From Ensifer adhaerens (GTDB lineage Bacteria > Pseudomonadota > Alphaproteobacteria > Rhizobiales > Rhizobiaceae), in NCBI RefSeq assembly GCF_002940685.1, contig NZ_PNFP01000016.1, positions 124,001 to 188,000 on the forward strand: DNA of 64,000 nucleotides, read 5' to 3'. Below, in pieces: positions 1-7,686 of the stretch (position 1 is its first letter; each line of letters opens with the position of its first letter). A program made the position numbers and the translations under genes. Below the pieces are notes generated by a model. The model did not search any database, was not told the DNA's origin, and saw only the letters and a program-made list of their open reading frames with translations.

Positions 1-2
1 TA

Positions 3-281
3 ACGCAAATGGTCGCCGGCATTGACGAAGGTGGCGAGACATTGCGTGCGGCCCGGGCCCAAAGTTTGAGGGCGGGCGACCGCAACATGTGGATCGAAGT
101 AGAGCTCGAAGAAGGGCGCAATCGCCAGATCCGCCGCATGCTCGACGCGCTCGGCTTCGAGGTGCTGCGGCTGCTGCGGGTTTCGATCGGGACGGTCGCT
201 CTCGGCGGCTTGCCGAAGGGCGCGACGCGTGCGCTCACCGCGGATGAAATCGCCTATCTGAGGCAGCGCACGGGCCTCTAG
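3..281 (+). CDS. rRNA pseudouridine synthase, C-terminal part (cut by window start)
   Basis: The frame is open to the left edge of the window, so the gene is truncated by the window and not by mutation. The visible 92 residues are the C-terminal half of an RsuA/RluB/RluE-type synthase. The stretch EEGRNRQIRRMLDALGFEV, about 36 residues in, matches the family's conserved GRxxQ-(I/V)-RRM helix and strand. These enzymes convert specific uridines of rRNA to pseudouridine in the cytoplasm. The catalytic Asp lies in the missing upstream part, so the exact member (RluB, RluE or RsuA) cannot be decided. It is probably a core gene that happens to lie beside the replicon's accessory region. Confidence 0.85.
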   Translation, partial: TQMVAGIDEGGETLRAARAQSLRAGDRNMWIEVELEEGRNRQIRRMLDALGFEVLRLLRVSIGTVALGGLPKGATRALTADEIAYLRQRTGL

Positions 282-510
282 GTAAAACCGCGCCGATGCT
301 TCCAGCGTCCGCGATGGGTGGAAATCCACCCACGCCGGTGCCGTCATGTTTCCAAATCCACCCAAAGTCGATCCAGGCTCCTGACAAATGCGTCGGATCA
401 TGGGGACAGACCGTTGTCTGTGCTAAGATTGCGTCCGCAAATGGGGGCACCCAGTACCGGCGTGGGAGGAAACCTTGCCGGCTGGCCATGTTTCATCCGG
501 GAGGAAGAAG
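282..510. other. intergenic region with a 6-bp stem-loop and repeated AAATCCACCCA
   Basis: There is no gene here. A short inverted repeat GGGTGG-AAAT-CCACCC sits at 316-331. Its right arm is echoed downstream: AAATCCACCCA occurs at 322-332 and again at 354-364. There is no T-tract, so it is not a convincing terminator. It could be a regulator site for the downstream tct genes. A good ribosome binding site (GAGGAAG, 501-507) ends the region. Confidence 0.35.
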
Positions 511-1488
511 ATGAAAACCCTCAATACATTGCTTGGCGCCGTTGCCGCCCTTTCAATTTTTGCCGTTTCCGCCAACGCACAAACCTATCCCGAACGTTCG
601 ATCACCATGGTCGTGCCCTTCTCCGCCGGTGGCCCGACGGATACGGTTGCGCGCCTGGTCGCTGAATCCATGTCGAAGGATCTCGGCCAGCAGATCATCG
701 TCGAGAATGTCGGCGGTGCCGGCGGCACGCTCGGCGCCGGTCGCGTCGCCCAGGCCGATCCGGACGGCTACACCGTACTGCTCCACCACATCGGCATGGC
801 GACCAGCGCGACGCTCTACCGCAAGCTTGCCTATGACACGCTGAACGCCTTCGAATATGTCGGCCTCGTCACCGAAGTGCCGATGACCATCGTCGCGCGC
901 AAGGACCTCGAGCCGACCGACCTCAAGGGTCTCGTCGAATATGTGAAGGCGAACAAGGACACGGTCACCGTCGCCAACGCCGGCATCGGCGCCGCCTCGC
1001 ATCTCTGCGGCATGATGTTCATGAGCGCCATCGAAACACCGCTGACGACCGTCCCCTACAAGGGCACCGGCCCGGCGATGACCGATCTCCTCGGCGGCCA
1101 GGTCGACATCATGTGCGACCAGACCACCAACACCACGAAGCAGATCCAGGGCGGCACGATCAAGGCCTATGCGGTCACCTCGCCCGAGCGCCTCAAGGTC
1201 TTCCCTGACCTGCCGACCACCTCCGAAGGCGGCCTGCCGAACCTTCAGGTCGGCATCTGGCACGGCATCTACACGCCGAAGGGTACGCCCGCCGAAGTGA
1301 ACGAGCGCCTGTCGAAGTCGCTGCAGGTCGCGCTCAAGGATGCCAACGTCGTCGCACGCTTCGGTGAACTCGGCACCGAGCCGTCCTCGGACGCCGACGC
1401 CACCCCGGCCGCACTGAAGACCAAGCTCGAAGGCGAGATCGCCCGCTGGAAGCCGGTGATCGAAGCTGCCGGCCAGTACGCCGACTGA
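511..1488 (+). CDS. tctC: tripartite tricarboxylate transporter substrate-binding protein (TctC/Bug family)
   Basis: This 325-residue protein has a Sec signal peptide (MKTLNTLLGAVAALSIFAVS, cleavage near ANA-QTYPE). It then carries the Bug-family start YPERSITMVVPFSAGGPTDTVAR, the loop NVGGAGGTLG near residue 70, and the conserved GQVDIMCD segment. Bug proteins bind small carboxylates in the periplasm and deliver them to the TctAB membrane pair encoded just downstream. The start at ATG 511 is chosen because GAGGAAG lies 4 bases upstream. An in-frame earlier start would add a non-signal-like leader. The substrate cannot be read from the sequence; citrate and other tri- or dicarboxylates are usual. 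A hairpin directly after the gene may keep expression of the binding protein above that of tctBA. Confidence 0.93.
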   Translation: MKTLNTLLGAVAALSIFAVSANAQTYPERSITMVVPFSAGGPTDTVARLVAESMSKDLGQQIIVENVGGAGGTLGAGRVAQADPDGYTVLLHHIGMATSATLYRKLAYDTLNAFEYVGLVTEVPMTIVARKDLEPTDLKGLVEYVKANKDTVTVANAGIGAASHLCGMMFMSAIETPLTTVPYKGTGPAMTDLLGGQVDIMCDQTTNTTKQIQGGTIKAYAVTSPERLKVFPDLPTTSEGGLPNLQVGIWHGIYTPKGTPAEVNERLSKSLQVALKDANVVARFGELGTEPSSDADATPAALKTKLEGEIARWKPVIEAAGQYAD

Positions 1489-1502
1489 TCCGTCACTCAT
1501 CG

Positions 1503-1535
1503 CGCCGCGCTCTCGATCGATGTCGGAGCGCGGCG
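1503..1535 (+). terminator. hairpin after tctC (attenuator or partial terminator)
   Basis: A perfect 10-bp stem CGCCGCGCTC / GAGCGCGGCG with a 13-base loop lies 14 bases after the tctC stop and is followed by GTTCT. The weak T-run suggests partial termination or 3'-end stabilisation, common after periplasmic binding-protein genes. Confidence 0.5.
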
Positions 1536-1585
1536 GTTCTGACATGGGACGTTCGGGCGGTATCCGAGAGGAGCCGTCAACAGCG

Positions 1586-1601
1586 GTTGACAGCTGTCAA
1601 C
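1586..1601. promoter_or_regulatory. parS: parS-like partition site 1 (GTTGACAGCTGTCAAC)
   Basis: This is a perfect 16-bp palindrome that fits the repABC parS consensus GTTNNCNGCNGNNAAC. RepB would bind here. The same 16 bases recur at 4264, 6711 and 11834. This copy lies in the tctC-tctB gap, about 7.5 kb from the end of repB. Confidence 0.8.
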
Positions 1602-1704
1602 GCGGTATAGCCCAATGTGCGAACCCGGCGTGAGCCGGCAATGCCAATGCGGGAGGCCGTCAACGCCTCGGCCCGGCTACCCCGCTAAAAGAAATGGGGA
1701 CACG

Positions 1705-2166
1705 ATGAAATCACTCTCCTTCGATAGCACCAACGCGCTCTGCGGCGGCATCTTGACTGCGGTCGGGCTGTTCTTCGCCTGGCAGGCCTTCAACCTGGAG
1801 CTCGGCACCGCCTTTCGCATGGGCCCCGGCTATTTCCCGCTCTTGCTTGCGATCATCCTGACGCTCCTTGGCATCGTGATCCTGGTGCAATCCACGCGCG
1901 TCCAGGGGGAGCCGATCGGCGCGATCGCCTTGCGCGGCATGCTCTTCATTCTGCCGGCGCCTGTTTTCTTCGGCCTGACCGTCCGCGGTCTTGGCTTCGT
2001 ACCGGCCCTGTTCTTCACGGCGCTCATCGCCTGCTTTGCCTCCGGCCGCATGACGCCGCTCATGGCGTTGGCGCTTTCGGCAGCGCTGACCGCGTTCTCG
2101 GTCGCCGTATTCAGCTACGGCCTCGGTCTCCCCTTCCAGCGCTTCGGCCCCTGGGTCCAGTTCTAG
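1705..2166 (+). CDS. tctB: tripartite tricarboxylate transporter small membrane subunit (TctB family)
   Basis: This 153-residue protein has four hydrophobic segments, near residues 12-28, 43-60, 76-100 and 115-138, as expected for TctB. The FRMGPGYFPLLLA motif at about 38-50 is the family hallmark. It forms the small integral subunit beside TctA in the inner membrane. The start at ATG 1705 follows GGGGA. An in-frame upstream start at 1615 would add 30 hydrophilic residues and lies just after the parS site, so I reject it. Its stop codon overlaps the tctA ribosome binding site, which indicates translational coupling. Confidence 0.9.
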   Translation: MKSLSFDSTNALCGGILTAVGLFFAWQAFNLELGTAFRMGPGYFPLLLAIILTLLGIVILVQSTRVQGEPIGAIALRGMLFILPAPVFFGLTVRGLGFVPALFFTALIACFASGRMTPLMALALSAALTAFSVAVFSYGLGLPFQRFGPWVQF

Positions 2167-2176
2167 GAGGCGCGTG

Positions 2177-3682
2177 ATGGAACTCTTCAGCAATCTCGCG
2201 CTCGGTTTCGCGACCGCCGCCTCCCCCGCCAATCTGCTCTTCTGCCTGATCGGCGTGCTGCTCGGCACCCTGATCGGCGTCCTGCCCGGCATCGGCGCCA
2301 CGGCGACCATCGCCATGCTCCTGCCGATCACCTTCCAGCTCGAGCCGGTCTCCTCGCTGATCATGCTCGCCGGTATCTACTACGGCGCGCAATATGGCGG
2401 CTCGACCACGGCGATCCTGATCAACATGCCGGGCGAATCCTCCTCGGCGGTCACGGCAATCGACGGCTACCAGATGGCCCGCAAGGGTCGTGCCGGCGCG
2501 GCCCTGGCAATCGCCGCCCTCGGCTCGTTCTTTGCCGGCACCGTCTCGACCTTTCTCGTCGCCGTGTTTGCACCGCCGCTGACGGAAATCGCCCTGAAGT
2601 TCGGCGCTGCCGAATACTTCTCGCTGATGATCGTCGGCCTTGTCTCCTCGATCGCGCTCGCGCACGGGTCGATCGTCAAGGCACTGGCCATGGTCGCCTT
2701 GGGACTGCTGCTCGGCCTTGTCGGCACCGACATCTATTCCGGCACACCCCGCTTTACCCTCGGCATCCGCGAATATGCCGACGGCCTGAACTTCGTGGCG
2801 CTTGCCGTCGGCGTCTTCGGCATCGCCGAAATTCTCCGCAACCTTGAAAACGAACGCACCCGCGAGGTGCTGATGGCCAAGGTCACCGACCTGATGCCGA
2901 CCAGGGACGACTTCAGGCGCATGTTCGCGCCGGTCGTGCGCGGCACCATCATCGGCTCGGCGCTCGGCATTCTGCCCGGCGGCGGAGCGATCCTTGCCGC
3001 CTTCGCCTCCTACACGGTGGAGAAGCGCGTTTCGGATCGTCCCGAGGAGTTCGGCCACGGCGCCATTGCCGGCGTCGCCGGTCCGGAAAGCGCCAACAAT
3101 GCCGGCGCGCAGACGTCGTTCATTCCGCTGCTCACCCTCGGCATTCCCGCCAATCCGGTGATGGCCTTGATGATCGGTGCGATGATCATTCAGGGCATCG
3201 TGCCCGGTCCAAACGTCGCCTCCGAACAGCCCGCCCTCTTCTGGGGCATCATCGCCTCGATGTGGATCGGCAATCTGATGCTGGTGGTCCTGAACCTGCC
3301 GTTGATCGGGCTTTGGGTAAAACTGCTCAAGATCCCCTACTACGTGCTGTTCCCGATCATCATGGCCTTCTGCTCGATCGGGGTCTACAGCGTCAACTCC
3401 AACGTCTACGACCTCTATGCCGTCGCCTTCTTCGGCCTTGTCGGCTACCTGCTCCTGAAGTTGCGCTGCGAGCCGGCGCCGCTGTTGCTCGGCTTCGTCC
3501 TCGGACCGCTGCTTGAGGAAAACCTCCGCCGGGCCATGATCCTGTCGCGCGGCGACCCGACCACCTTCGTCACCCGGCCGATCAGCGCCATCCTGCTTCT
3601 GATCGCCGCGCTCGTGCTCGTCGTCGTCTTCCTGCCGAGCGTGAAGGCGAAACGGCAGGAGGTTTTTGTCGAGGAGGACTGA
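2177..3682 (+). CDS. tctA: tripartite tricarboxylate transporter large permease (TctA family)
   Basis: This 501-residue polytopic membrane protein has about 11-12 hydrophobic segments. It shows the duplicated TctA signature: [20 protein letters not shown] near residue 38, [18 protein letters not shown] near 72, and the second-half copy [21 protein letters not shown] and [23 protein letters not shown]. It forms the main sodium- or proton-coupled channel of the TctABC uptake system. The ribosome binding site AGGAGG (2165-2170) overlaps the tctB stop. I prefer ATG 2177 to the adjoining GTG 2174. Confidence 0.95.
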   Translation: MELFSNLALGFATAASPANLLFCLIGVLLGTLIGVLPGIGATATIAMLLPITFQLEPVSSLIMLAGIYYGAQYGGSTTAILINMPGESSSAVTAIDGYQMARKGRAGAALAIAALGSFFAGTVSTFLVAVFAPPLTEIALKFGAAEYFSLMIVGLVSSIALAHGSIVKALAMVALGLLLGLVGTDIYSGTPRFTLGIREYADGLNFVALAVGVFGIAEILRNLENERTREVLMAKVTDLMPTRDDFRRMFAPVVRGTIIGSALGILPGGGAILAAFASYTVEKRVSDRPEEFGHGAIAGVAGPESANNAGAQTSFIPLLTLGIPANPVMALMIGAMIIQGIVPGPNVASEQPALFWGIIASMWIGNLMLVVLNLPLIGLWVKLLKIPYYVLFPIIMAFCSIGVYSVNSNVYDLYAVAFFGLVGYLLLKLRCEPAPLLLGFVLGPLLEENLRRAMILSRGDPTTFVTRPISAILLLIAALVLVVVFLPSVKAKRQEVFVEED

Positions 3683-3730
3683 TCCCTGCCCGCCATTTTC
3701 TGGATAATACCAATATAATTCAATAGGTTA

Positions 3731-3762
3731 ATCGCCGCGCTTCCATCCGGATGCGCGGCGAT
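3731..3762 (+). terminator. rho-independent-like terminator after tctCBA
   Basis: A perfect 10-bp stem ATCGCCGCGC / GCGCGGCGAT with a 12-base loop lies 48 bases after tctA. The T-run is short (TTC), so strength is uncertain, but the position fits the end of the tct operon. Confidence 0.6.
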
Positions 3763-3802
3763 TTCATGACTGCGGCATTCTGCCCCTGCGCGGTTTGCCA
3801 CA

Positions 3803-3816
3803 TTGAGCTTTATCAA
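3803..3816. promoter_or_regulatory. FNR/FixK-type box (TTGAG-CTTT-ATCAA)
   Basis: This is one mismatch from the anaerobox consensus TTGAT-N4-ATCAA. It lies 47 bases before the start of the small secreted protein gene. The FNR/FixK-family regulator encoded 530 bases downstream has the E-x-x-S-R recognition helix that reads this type of site. The TTG at its left end is the reason a longer open frame appears, but it is better read as operator than as start codon. Confidence 0.55.
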
Positions 3817-3862
3817 GCCGCTCGCCTATCTCTGGCTCATCGAAACAGGGACAAACCGGGCG

Positions 3863-4258
3863 ATGACACGTCGCGAAAAGACCAGATGGGACAATGCCGT
3901 GCGCATGCTGTGCGCCGCGGCCCTGTTCCTGCTTGGTTTTGCCCATCTCGGCCCGGTCCTCGCAACGCCCCTGTCGGCGACCGAGCGGGCGCTTTATGCC
4001 CTGCCCGACGGATCCCTGCCCGACTTTTGCCAGACCGGCGCGGACGAAGACGGCAAGGACCGGCCCGGTCATAAACATGTCTGCAGCGCCTGCCGGTTCT
4101 TCTTGGCCCTGCTGACGCCGCCGGATGGTTCGCTGAGCGAACGCCTGGAAGGAGACCGCTCTCCCGCAGTTCGCATCACGACGGTTCGATCGACACCACA
4201 ATTTCACTCGCCGAATGCCAGTCCGCGAGGCCCGCCGCAGGTCGTCACCCGGCTTTGA
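3863..4258 (+). CDS. small secreted Cys/His protein (DUF2946-like)
   Basis: This 131-residue protein has a hydrophobic N-terminal segment (MLCAAALFLLGFAHLGPVLA, residues 15-34) that reads as a signal peptide or anchor. A short mature part follows with an H-x-C-x-x-C cluster (HVCSACRFF, about residues 71-79). That layout recalls DUF2946-type proteins, which have unknown or metal-related roles. The C-terminal third is low in complexity and poorly structured. The start is ATG 3863; the in-frame TTG at 3803 sits inside the predicted FNR-type box. The gene may be oxygen-regulated by the next gene's product. A parS-like palindrome lies 5 bases after the stop. Function is not known. Confidence 0.6.
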   Translation: MTRREKTRWDNAVRMLCAAALFLLGFAHLGPVLATPLSATERALYALPDGSLPDFCQTGADEDGKDRPGHKHVCSACRFFLALLTPPDGSLSERLEGDRSPAVRITTVRSTPQFHSPNASPRGPPQVVTRL

Positions 4259-4263
4259 CCTCC

Positions 4264-4279
4264 GTTGACAGCTGTCAAC
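4264..4279. promoter_or_regulatory. parS: parS-like partition site 2 (GTTGACAGCTGTCAAC)
   Basis: This is a perfect 16-bp palindrome identical to the copies at 1586, 6711 and 11834. It lies between the small secreted protein gene and the FNR-family gene, inside the probable promoter or leader of the latter. RepB binding here could therefore influence that promoter. Confidence 0.8.
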
Positions 4280-4347
4280 ATCCTCTTCGACGCCGGTCGG
4301 CATCGAGGCACGTCGCCTCGTTTGCATCGGTTATGCGGACATTTTTC

Positions 4348-5046
4348 ATGCCAGAAACCCTGATCCCCACCGCCGCTTCGGCGGTTCCTCCTCGTGCGTC
4401 CTCGATAAGGCCACCGCGCCCGACGCCACGCAGCCGCGTCGTCGGCGAAAATTCCACCCTTCTCTACGAGGGCGGACGCAACCGTTCGCTCTACCGCGTC
4501 GTCGACGGCTGCATCGTGCTTTCGCAGCTTCTCGACGACGGGCGTCGGCAGATCACCGACGTGCTTGGTCCCGGCCGGCTCTTCGGATTCACCGTCGACG
4601 GCCGCAACATCGCCACCGCCGAAACGCTCAGCATCGCGCGCATCGAGCCTTTGGGCGACGCCGACCTCAATGCCACCAATCCGACCGTTGCCAGTGAGCT
4701 GAAAACGACGCTGCAGCGGATGCAGGTCCATGCCACGCTGCTCGGTCGCAAGACCGCCAGCGAGAAGGTCGCAAGCGCCCTGGTCGAACTGGCGCGCCTG
4801 TTCAACCGAACTGGCCGCAATGGCGCCCCTGCCCGGCTGGGCTTTCATCTGCACCTCACCCGCGCTGACCTCGCGGACTGGCTGGGCCTTACCGTCGAAA
4901 CGGTCAGCCGCTGTCTCAACCGCTTCAAGCGCGAGGGTCTGATCGACTTCAGCCATCCGAAGACGATGCGCGTGCTCGACCCCGAACGCCTCGAGGCCAC
5001 TGCCGGCTTCACCCGCCACCGGACCGGCGACGCCGCACGGCCCTGA
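4348..5046 (+). CDS. Crp/Fnr-family regulator with FNR/FixK-type recognition helix
   Basis: This roughly 232-residue protein has a cyclic-nucleotide-binding-like beta barrel (about residues 30-110), a dimer helix, and a C-terminal winged HTH. The recognition helix contains ETVSR (LADWLGLTVETVSRCLNRF), the E-x-x-S-R signature of FNR, FixK and NnrR proteins, so it should bind TTGAT-N4-ATCAA sites. It lacks the N-terminal Cys cluster of FNR and FnrN, with only two scattered Cys, so it probably senses no oxygen by Fe-S and is more FixK- or NnrR-like. The start is uncertain: ATG 4333 and ATG 4348 are both possible, and the further upstream frame would run through the parS site. Its likely target is the FNR-type box at 3803. 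Confidence 0.85.
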   Translation: MPETLIPTAASAVPPRASSIRPPRPTPRSRVVGENSTLLYEGGRNRSLYRVVDGCIVLSQLLDDGRRQITDVLGPGRLFGFTVDGRNIATAETLSIARIEPLGDADLNATNPTVASELKTTLQRMQVHATLLGRKTASEKVASALVELARLFNRTGRNGAPARLGFHLHLTRADLADWLGLTVETVSRCLNRFKREGLIDFSHPKTMRVLDPERLEATAGFTRHRTGDAARP

Positions 5047-5100
5047 ATAAACCTCGCGCCGCCTGTCCCCCCATGCGGCCACCCACGCAAAGGAAAAGCA

Positions 5101-5316
5101 ATGATTGCGAGACTCGTCTACCACGTGCCGGTGTTCGGCTGGATGCTCAAGGAGGCCGTGCAGGGTTCACAGACGGCCAAGGTGCTGTTCCTCGTCAACT
5201 GCGCGCTGATCTGGTTGCTCGCCATCGTCACCTTCGGATATCCGGCGATCATCATTCCGGCATTGACGCTCGTGCCCGTGATCTTCGTTCTGTTGATCCT
5301 GATCACGACGGGCTGA
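5101..5316 (+). CDS. small two-helix membrane protein, unknown function
   Basis: This 71-residue protein has two predicted transmembrane helices, at about residues 27-47 (KVLFLVNCALIWLLAIVTF) and 49-69. It has a clear ribosome binding site (AAAGGAAA) and lies 54 bases after the FNR-family gene on the same strand, so it may be cotranscribed. The stop codon lies in the left arm of a strong hairpin. I do not recognise the family. Confidence 0.65.
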   Translation: MIARLVYHVPVFGWMLKEAVQGSQTAKVLFLVNCALIWLLAIVTFGYPAIIIPALTLVPVIFVLLILITTG

Positions 5317-5338
5317 CGCCGATCCACCCCGGCGTCAG
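5313..5338. terminator. bidirectional hairpin between convergent genes
   Basis: A perfect 9-bp stem CTGACGCCG / CGGCGTCAG with an 8-base loop overlaps the stop of the small membrane protein gene. It lies 24 bases from the end of the convergent RHE_PE00001-type gene. It is followed by only two T residues, so it may act as a shared 3'-end hairpin. Confidence 0.5.
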
Positions 5339-5361
5339 TTAGCGCTGCGGAGCGCCCTCAG

Positions 5362-6522
5362 CTAAAGCACGCCCCAGCCGCGGTAGCGCCCGCGGCCGGT
5401 CATTTCACGGATGCCGAGTTCGCGAACAAGGTTCAATGCGCCGCGTGGCGTCACGCCGACGTGCCGGGCGACCAAGCCCGCCGACACGATCGGTCGCGAC
5501 AGAACGAGCTCGATCAAGGCCGGCAGGCTGCTGTTGGAACGGCGATCGCGAATGCGCATATCCATCTGGGTCTTGGCAAGCGACAGCCGGTCGAGTTCTT
5601 TCAGACCGAGTTCGGCCGTCACCGTCATCGCCTCCAGAAAGGCACTCCAGCGGGTCAATGCGTCCTGGGACCGTCGCCGCTCGTGGCGGATCGTCTTCAG
5701 CCCGGTGTTGAACGACAACAGATGCGTGGTGACCTTGCCTCTTGTGCGCAGATAGGCGCCAACCATCAGCGACCCCAACCAATGCTGCCGGCGCAAGGGC
5801 TCTTTGCGATCCCAGGCGTCGAAGAGCAAGGCGGCGCCGAGGCAGGGCGGCAGTTGATCGGCCGCTGAGAGCATCTGGCGCCAGTCGTCAAGCCGCGCGT
5901 CCTCATCCCAATCTTCATCGAAGAGCAGGCCGAGCTGTCCCTCCGGCTCCCGGGCCGTCGCAAGGGCCATCCGCTCCGCGACCTCCAGCGTATCTTGGTC
6001 ATGCGCATCGAGCAGGCGCTGCGAGCGGGCGATGGCTGCATCGATGGCCGCAAACTCGGCCGCCATCGGATTGCTGTCGCCATCGTCCTCCAAAGCGCGC
6101 TCAGGCTCGCGGTCGGGACTATCCGCTATCTGCCGCTTCTGCGGCGGCGGGACATCGACCGGATCCGCGGTTGCGCTCTGTTCGCCCCTGAGCGCGGCGA
6201 GCCCTTGGACGGATAGAGCCCAGCCGGGCTCCGCCAGCCAGATGCGTCGGCGGGCTTTCAGGACGGAGTGAGCGATGGTCAACTCATGGGTCGGCGTTCG
6301 CGCATCCATGTGGGCGTCATGCAGCACAAGATCCTCGACGTGAACGAGTTCGCCGGCCACCCAAAGAGCAGCAGCCGCATCAAAGAAATGCCCGCGTTCG
6401 CGATAGCCGTCCTCCACAACATGGCGGTTCGTGCGCTCATCGAGGCGCGCCAATGCGTCTTCGGCGGAGATCATCAGGGGAATTAGCGTCGGATGGTACG
6501 GATCGGAAGACTGGTATCGCAT
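5362..6522 (-). CDS. RHE_PE00001-family protein (DUF1612 with C-terminal HTH)
   Basis: This protein of about 386 residues belongs to a family known mainly from rhizobial plasmids next to repABC. The N-terminal signature ISAEDALARLDERTNR is followed by a segment on the module's layout (AGELVHVEDLVLHDAHMD). A variable acidic linker lies at about 120-200. The C-terminal DUF1612/HTH part contains the RxxGKVTTHLLSFNTGLK core and ends in a winged-helix-like SAGLVARHVGVTPRGALNLVRELGIREMTGRGRYRGWGV. The family's role is not established; DNA binding in plasmid biology is an inference from the HTH. The start is uncertain: ATG 6522 has no good ribosome site, and ATG 6474 lies directly before the conserved motif. 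TTG 6546 is also open. Confidence 0.8.
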   Translation of the reverse strand: MRYQSSDPYHPTLIPLMISAEDALARLDERTNRHVVEDGYRERGHFFDAAAALWVAGELVHVEDLVLHDAHMDARTPTHELTIAHSVLKARRRIWLAEPGWALSVQGLAALRGEQSATADPVDVPPPQKRQIADSPDREPERALEDDGDSNPMAAEFAAIDAAIARSQRLLDAHDQDTLEVAERMALATAREPEGQLGLLFDEDWDEDARLDDWRQMLSAADQLPPCLGAALLFDAWDRKEPLRRQHWLGSLMVGAYLRTRGKVTTHLLSFNTGLKTIRHERRRSQDALTRWSAFLEAMTVTAELGLKELDRLSLAKTQMDMRIRDRRSNSSLPALIELVLSRPIVSAGLVARHVGVTPRGALNLVRELGIREMTGRGRYRGWGVL

Positions 6523-6710
6523 CTTGAACGAAGACGGTTGCTGCAAAAACGGAGCGTAACACGAGAATCATTTCCCCCACAGACAGGAGACGTTTTCTCC
6601 ACTGATTGAAGACCGGCAGGCTCGCCTTGGTGATCCAAGCGATCGATCGGGGGAAGTACCACGCTGGCCCTGTTGACCTTACCCTATCGCAGGCGTGCTT
6701 CCGCCAACGT

Positions 6711-6726
6711 GTTGACAGCTGTCAAC
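6711..6726. promoter_or_regulatory. parS: parS-like partition site 3 (GTTGACAGCTGTCAAC)
   Basis: This is a perfect 16-bp palindrome identical to sites 1, 2 and 6. The stop codon (TGA, minus strand, 6722-6724) of the kinase pseudogene lies within it. It is about 1 kb downstream of the repC stop. Confidence 0.82.
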
Positions 6727-7205
6727 TGTTTTCCGGCACCGCGTTCGAGGAGATAGAAGCGGTCAGCGCGTCCAGTATGATTTGCGCGGTCTCCTGCGGC
6801 CCAGCTGAGTTCGCGATCACGCGGCCCAGGGTTTCCAGATTTTTCTCAAGGACTCCAAGCGTCGTTGCGGTGAACCACCGTCTCCAGCGGTGCCCACAGG
6901 GTAAAGACATGGACGGACACATTCAGCGGCAGATGGCTTCGGAACAGGGTTATGTTCTCCGGCCGTTCGAAGACGTAATCGAATAGGTGCGTCTGGCCCC
7001 CATCTGCACGCAACTGGCAACAAGCGCCGCGCCGGCCCTATAGGTCGATCCAGCCCCCAGGTGGTCCCGCGCGTTGGCGGGCGCGAAGTGGCGCAACGCA
7101 TCGCCCGAGATGTTTATCGTTCCGTCCCAGCGGTTCGCCAGGATCCGGCTCACTGTCGACTTACCGACACCCCGCCGGTCCATTGATGATTACGACTTGC
7201 GCCAC
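6722..7205 (-). pseudogene. P-loop kinase / AAA ATPase remnant with several frameshifts
   Basis: Read on the minus strand from GTG 7205 (AAAGGA upstream), the frame gives VAQVVIINGPAG and then breaks. The next phase continues as VGKSTVSRILANRWDGTINISGDALRHF, so a single extra G in a GGGG run splits the Walker A motif. Near 6980 the phase changes again to give FDYVFERPENITLFRSHL and VFTLWAPLETVVHRND. Near 6870 it moves to a third phase that ends LETLGRVIANSAGPQETAQ and on to the stop inside parS site 3. Stitched together it is a roughly 155-residue small-molecule kinase or nucleoside-kinase-like P-loop protein. Three frame changes make it almost certainly inactive. Its position next to repC suggests decay of an accessory plasmid gene. 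Confidence 0.7.
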
Positions 7206-7686
7206 TTGTTTGCATCCTTTTGAGCCCAGTCCCGGTTTCTCGGGAGGTGAGGCTGGAATGGAGCGTATCCGCCTACGTTGGGAAGTCTTGCATCTCACAA
7301 CGTGCCTTTAGCCGGGGAAGGGGGCTTTACAACCCGCAAACGGCCCTGGTTGACAGCTGGCAACAGCTCGCAATTCTGTCTGCCGCTGCGGTCATGCAGA
7401 TCGAACTTCAAGCGGGACGCAAGACTTTCATCGATCGACTCCATGGAGAGAAGAACGAAGCATTTTCCAACCCGTCCGGGCAACGGAACAAAGCGGACCC
7501 TTACTTTCCGTAAGGTATCGAAACGGTAATGTTTTCTGAGGAGTGGGAGGTGTCCGAAAACAGCCTCAAGCGCAAGAATAACCCAGAGATGTCAACGAAT
7601 CCCTTCTCCTACAGTGTCCCGCATTTCCCCGTCACAGACAAGCCGGAGCATTCCCGAACATGCTTCAGCCTGGGCGCCATTGCTCC
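7206..7686. other. 481-bp region downstream of repC without a recognisable gene
   Basis: The open frames here (for example 7220-7513 plus) lack ribosome sites and protein-like composition. The only element I can support is a near-perfect parS-like palindrome at 7349. repC ends at 7687. Confidence 0.5.
7349..7364. promoter_or_regulatory. parS: parS-like partition site 4, one mismatch (GTTGACAGCTGGCAAC)
   Basis: It differs from the perfect palindrome at one position (T to G in the right arm) but still fits GTTNNCNGCNGNNAAC. It lies 323 bases downstream of the repC stop, a common parS position in rhizobial repABC plasmids. Confidence 0.65.

Noticed and set aside
553-1545. 330-codon minus-strand frame opposite tctC
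   Set aside because: The plus strand encodes a clear signal peptide and Bug-family motifs. The antisense frame is a codon-bias shadow.
3803-3862. TTG-initiated N-terminal extension of the small secreted protein
   Set aside because: The TTG is the left end of an FNR-type box and the extension puts 20 residues before the signal-like segment.
6672-6690. GTTGACCTTACC near parS site 3 as another partition site
   Set aside because: Only the left half resembles parS; there is no matching right arm.
7220-7513. 97-codon plus-strand frame downstream of repC
   Set aside because: It has no ribosome site, no domain, runs through a parS-like site, and has random-like composition.
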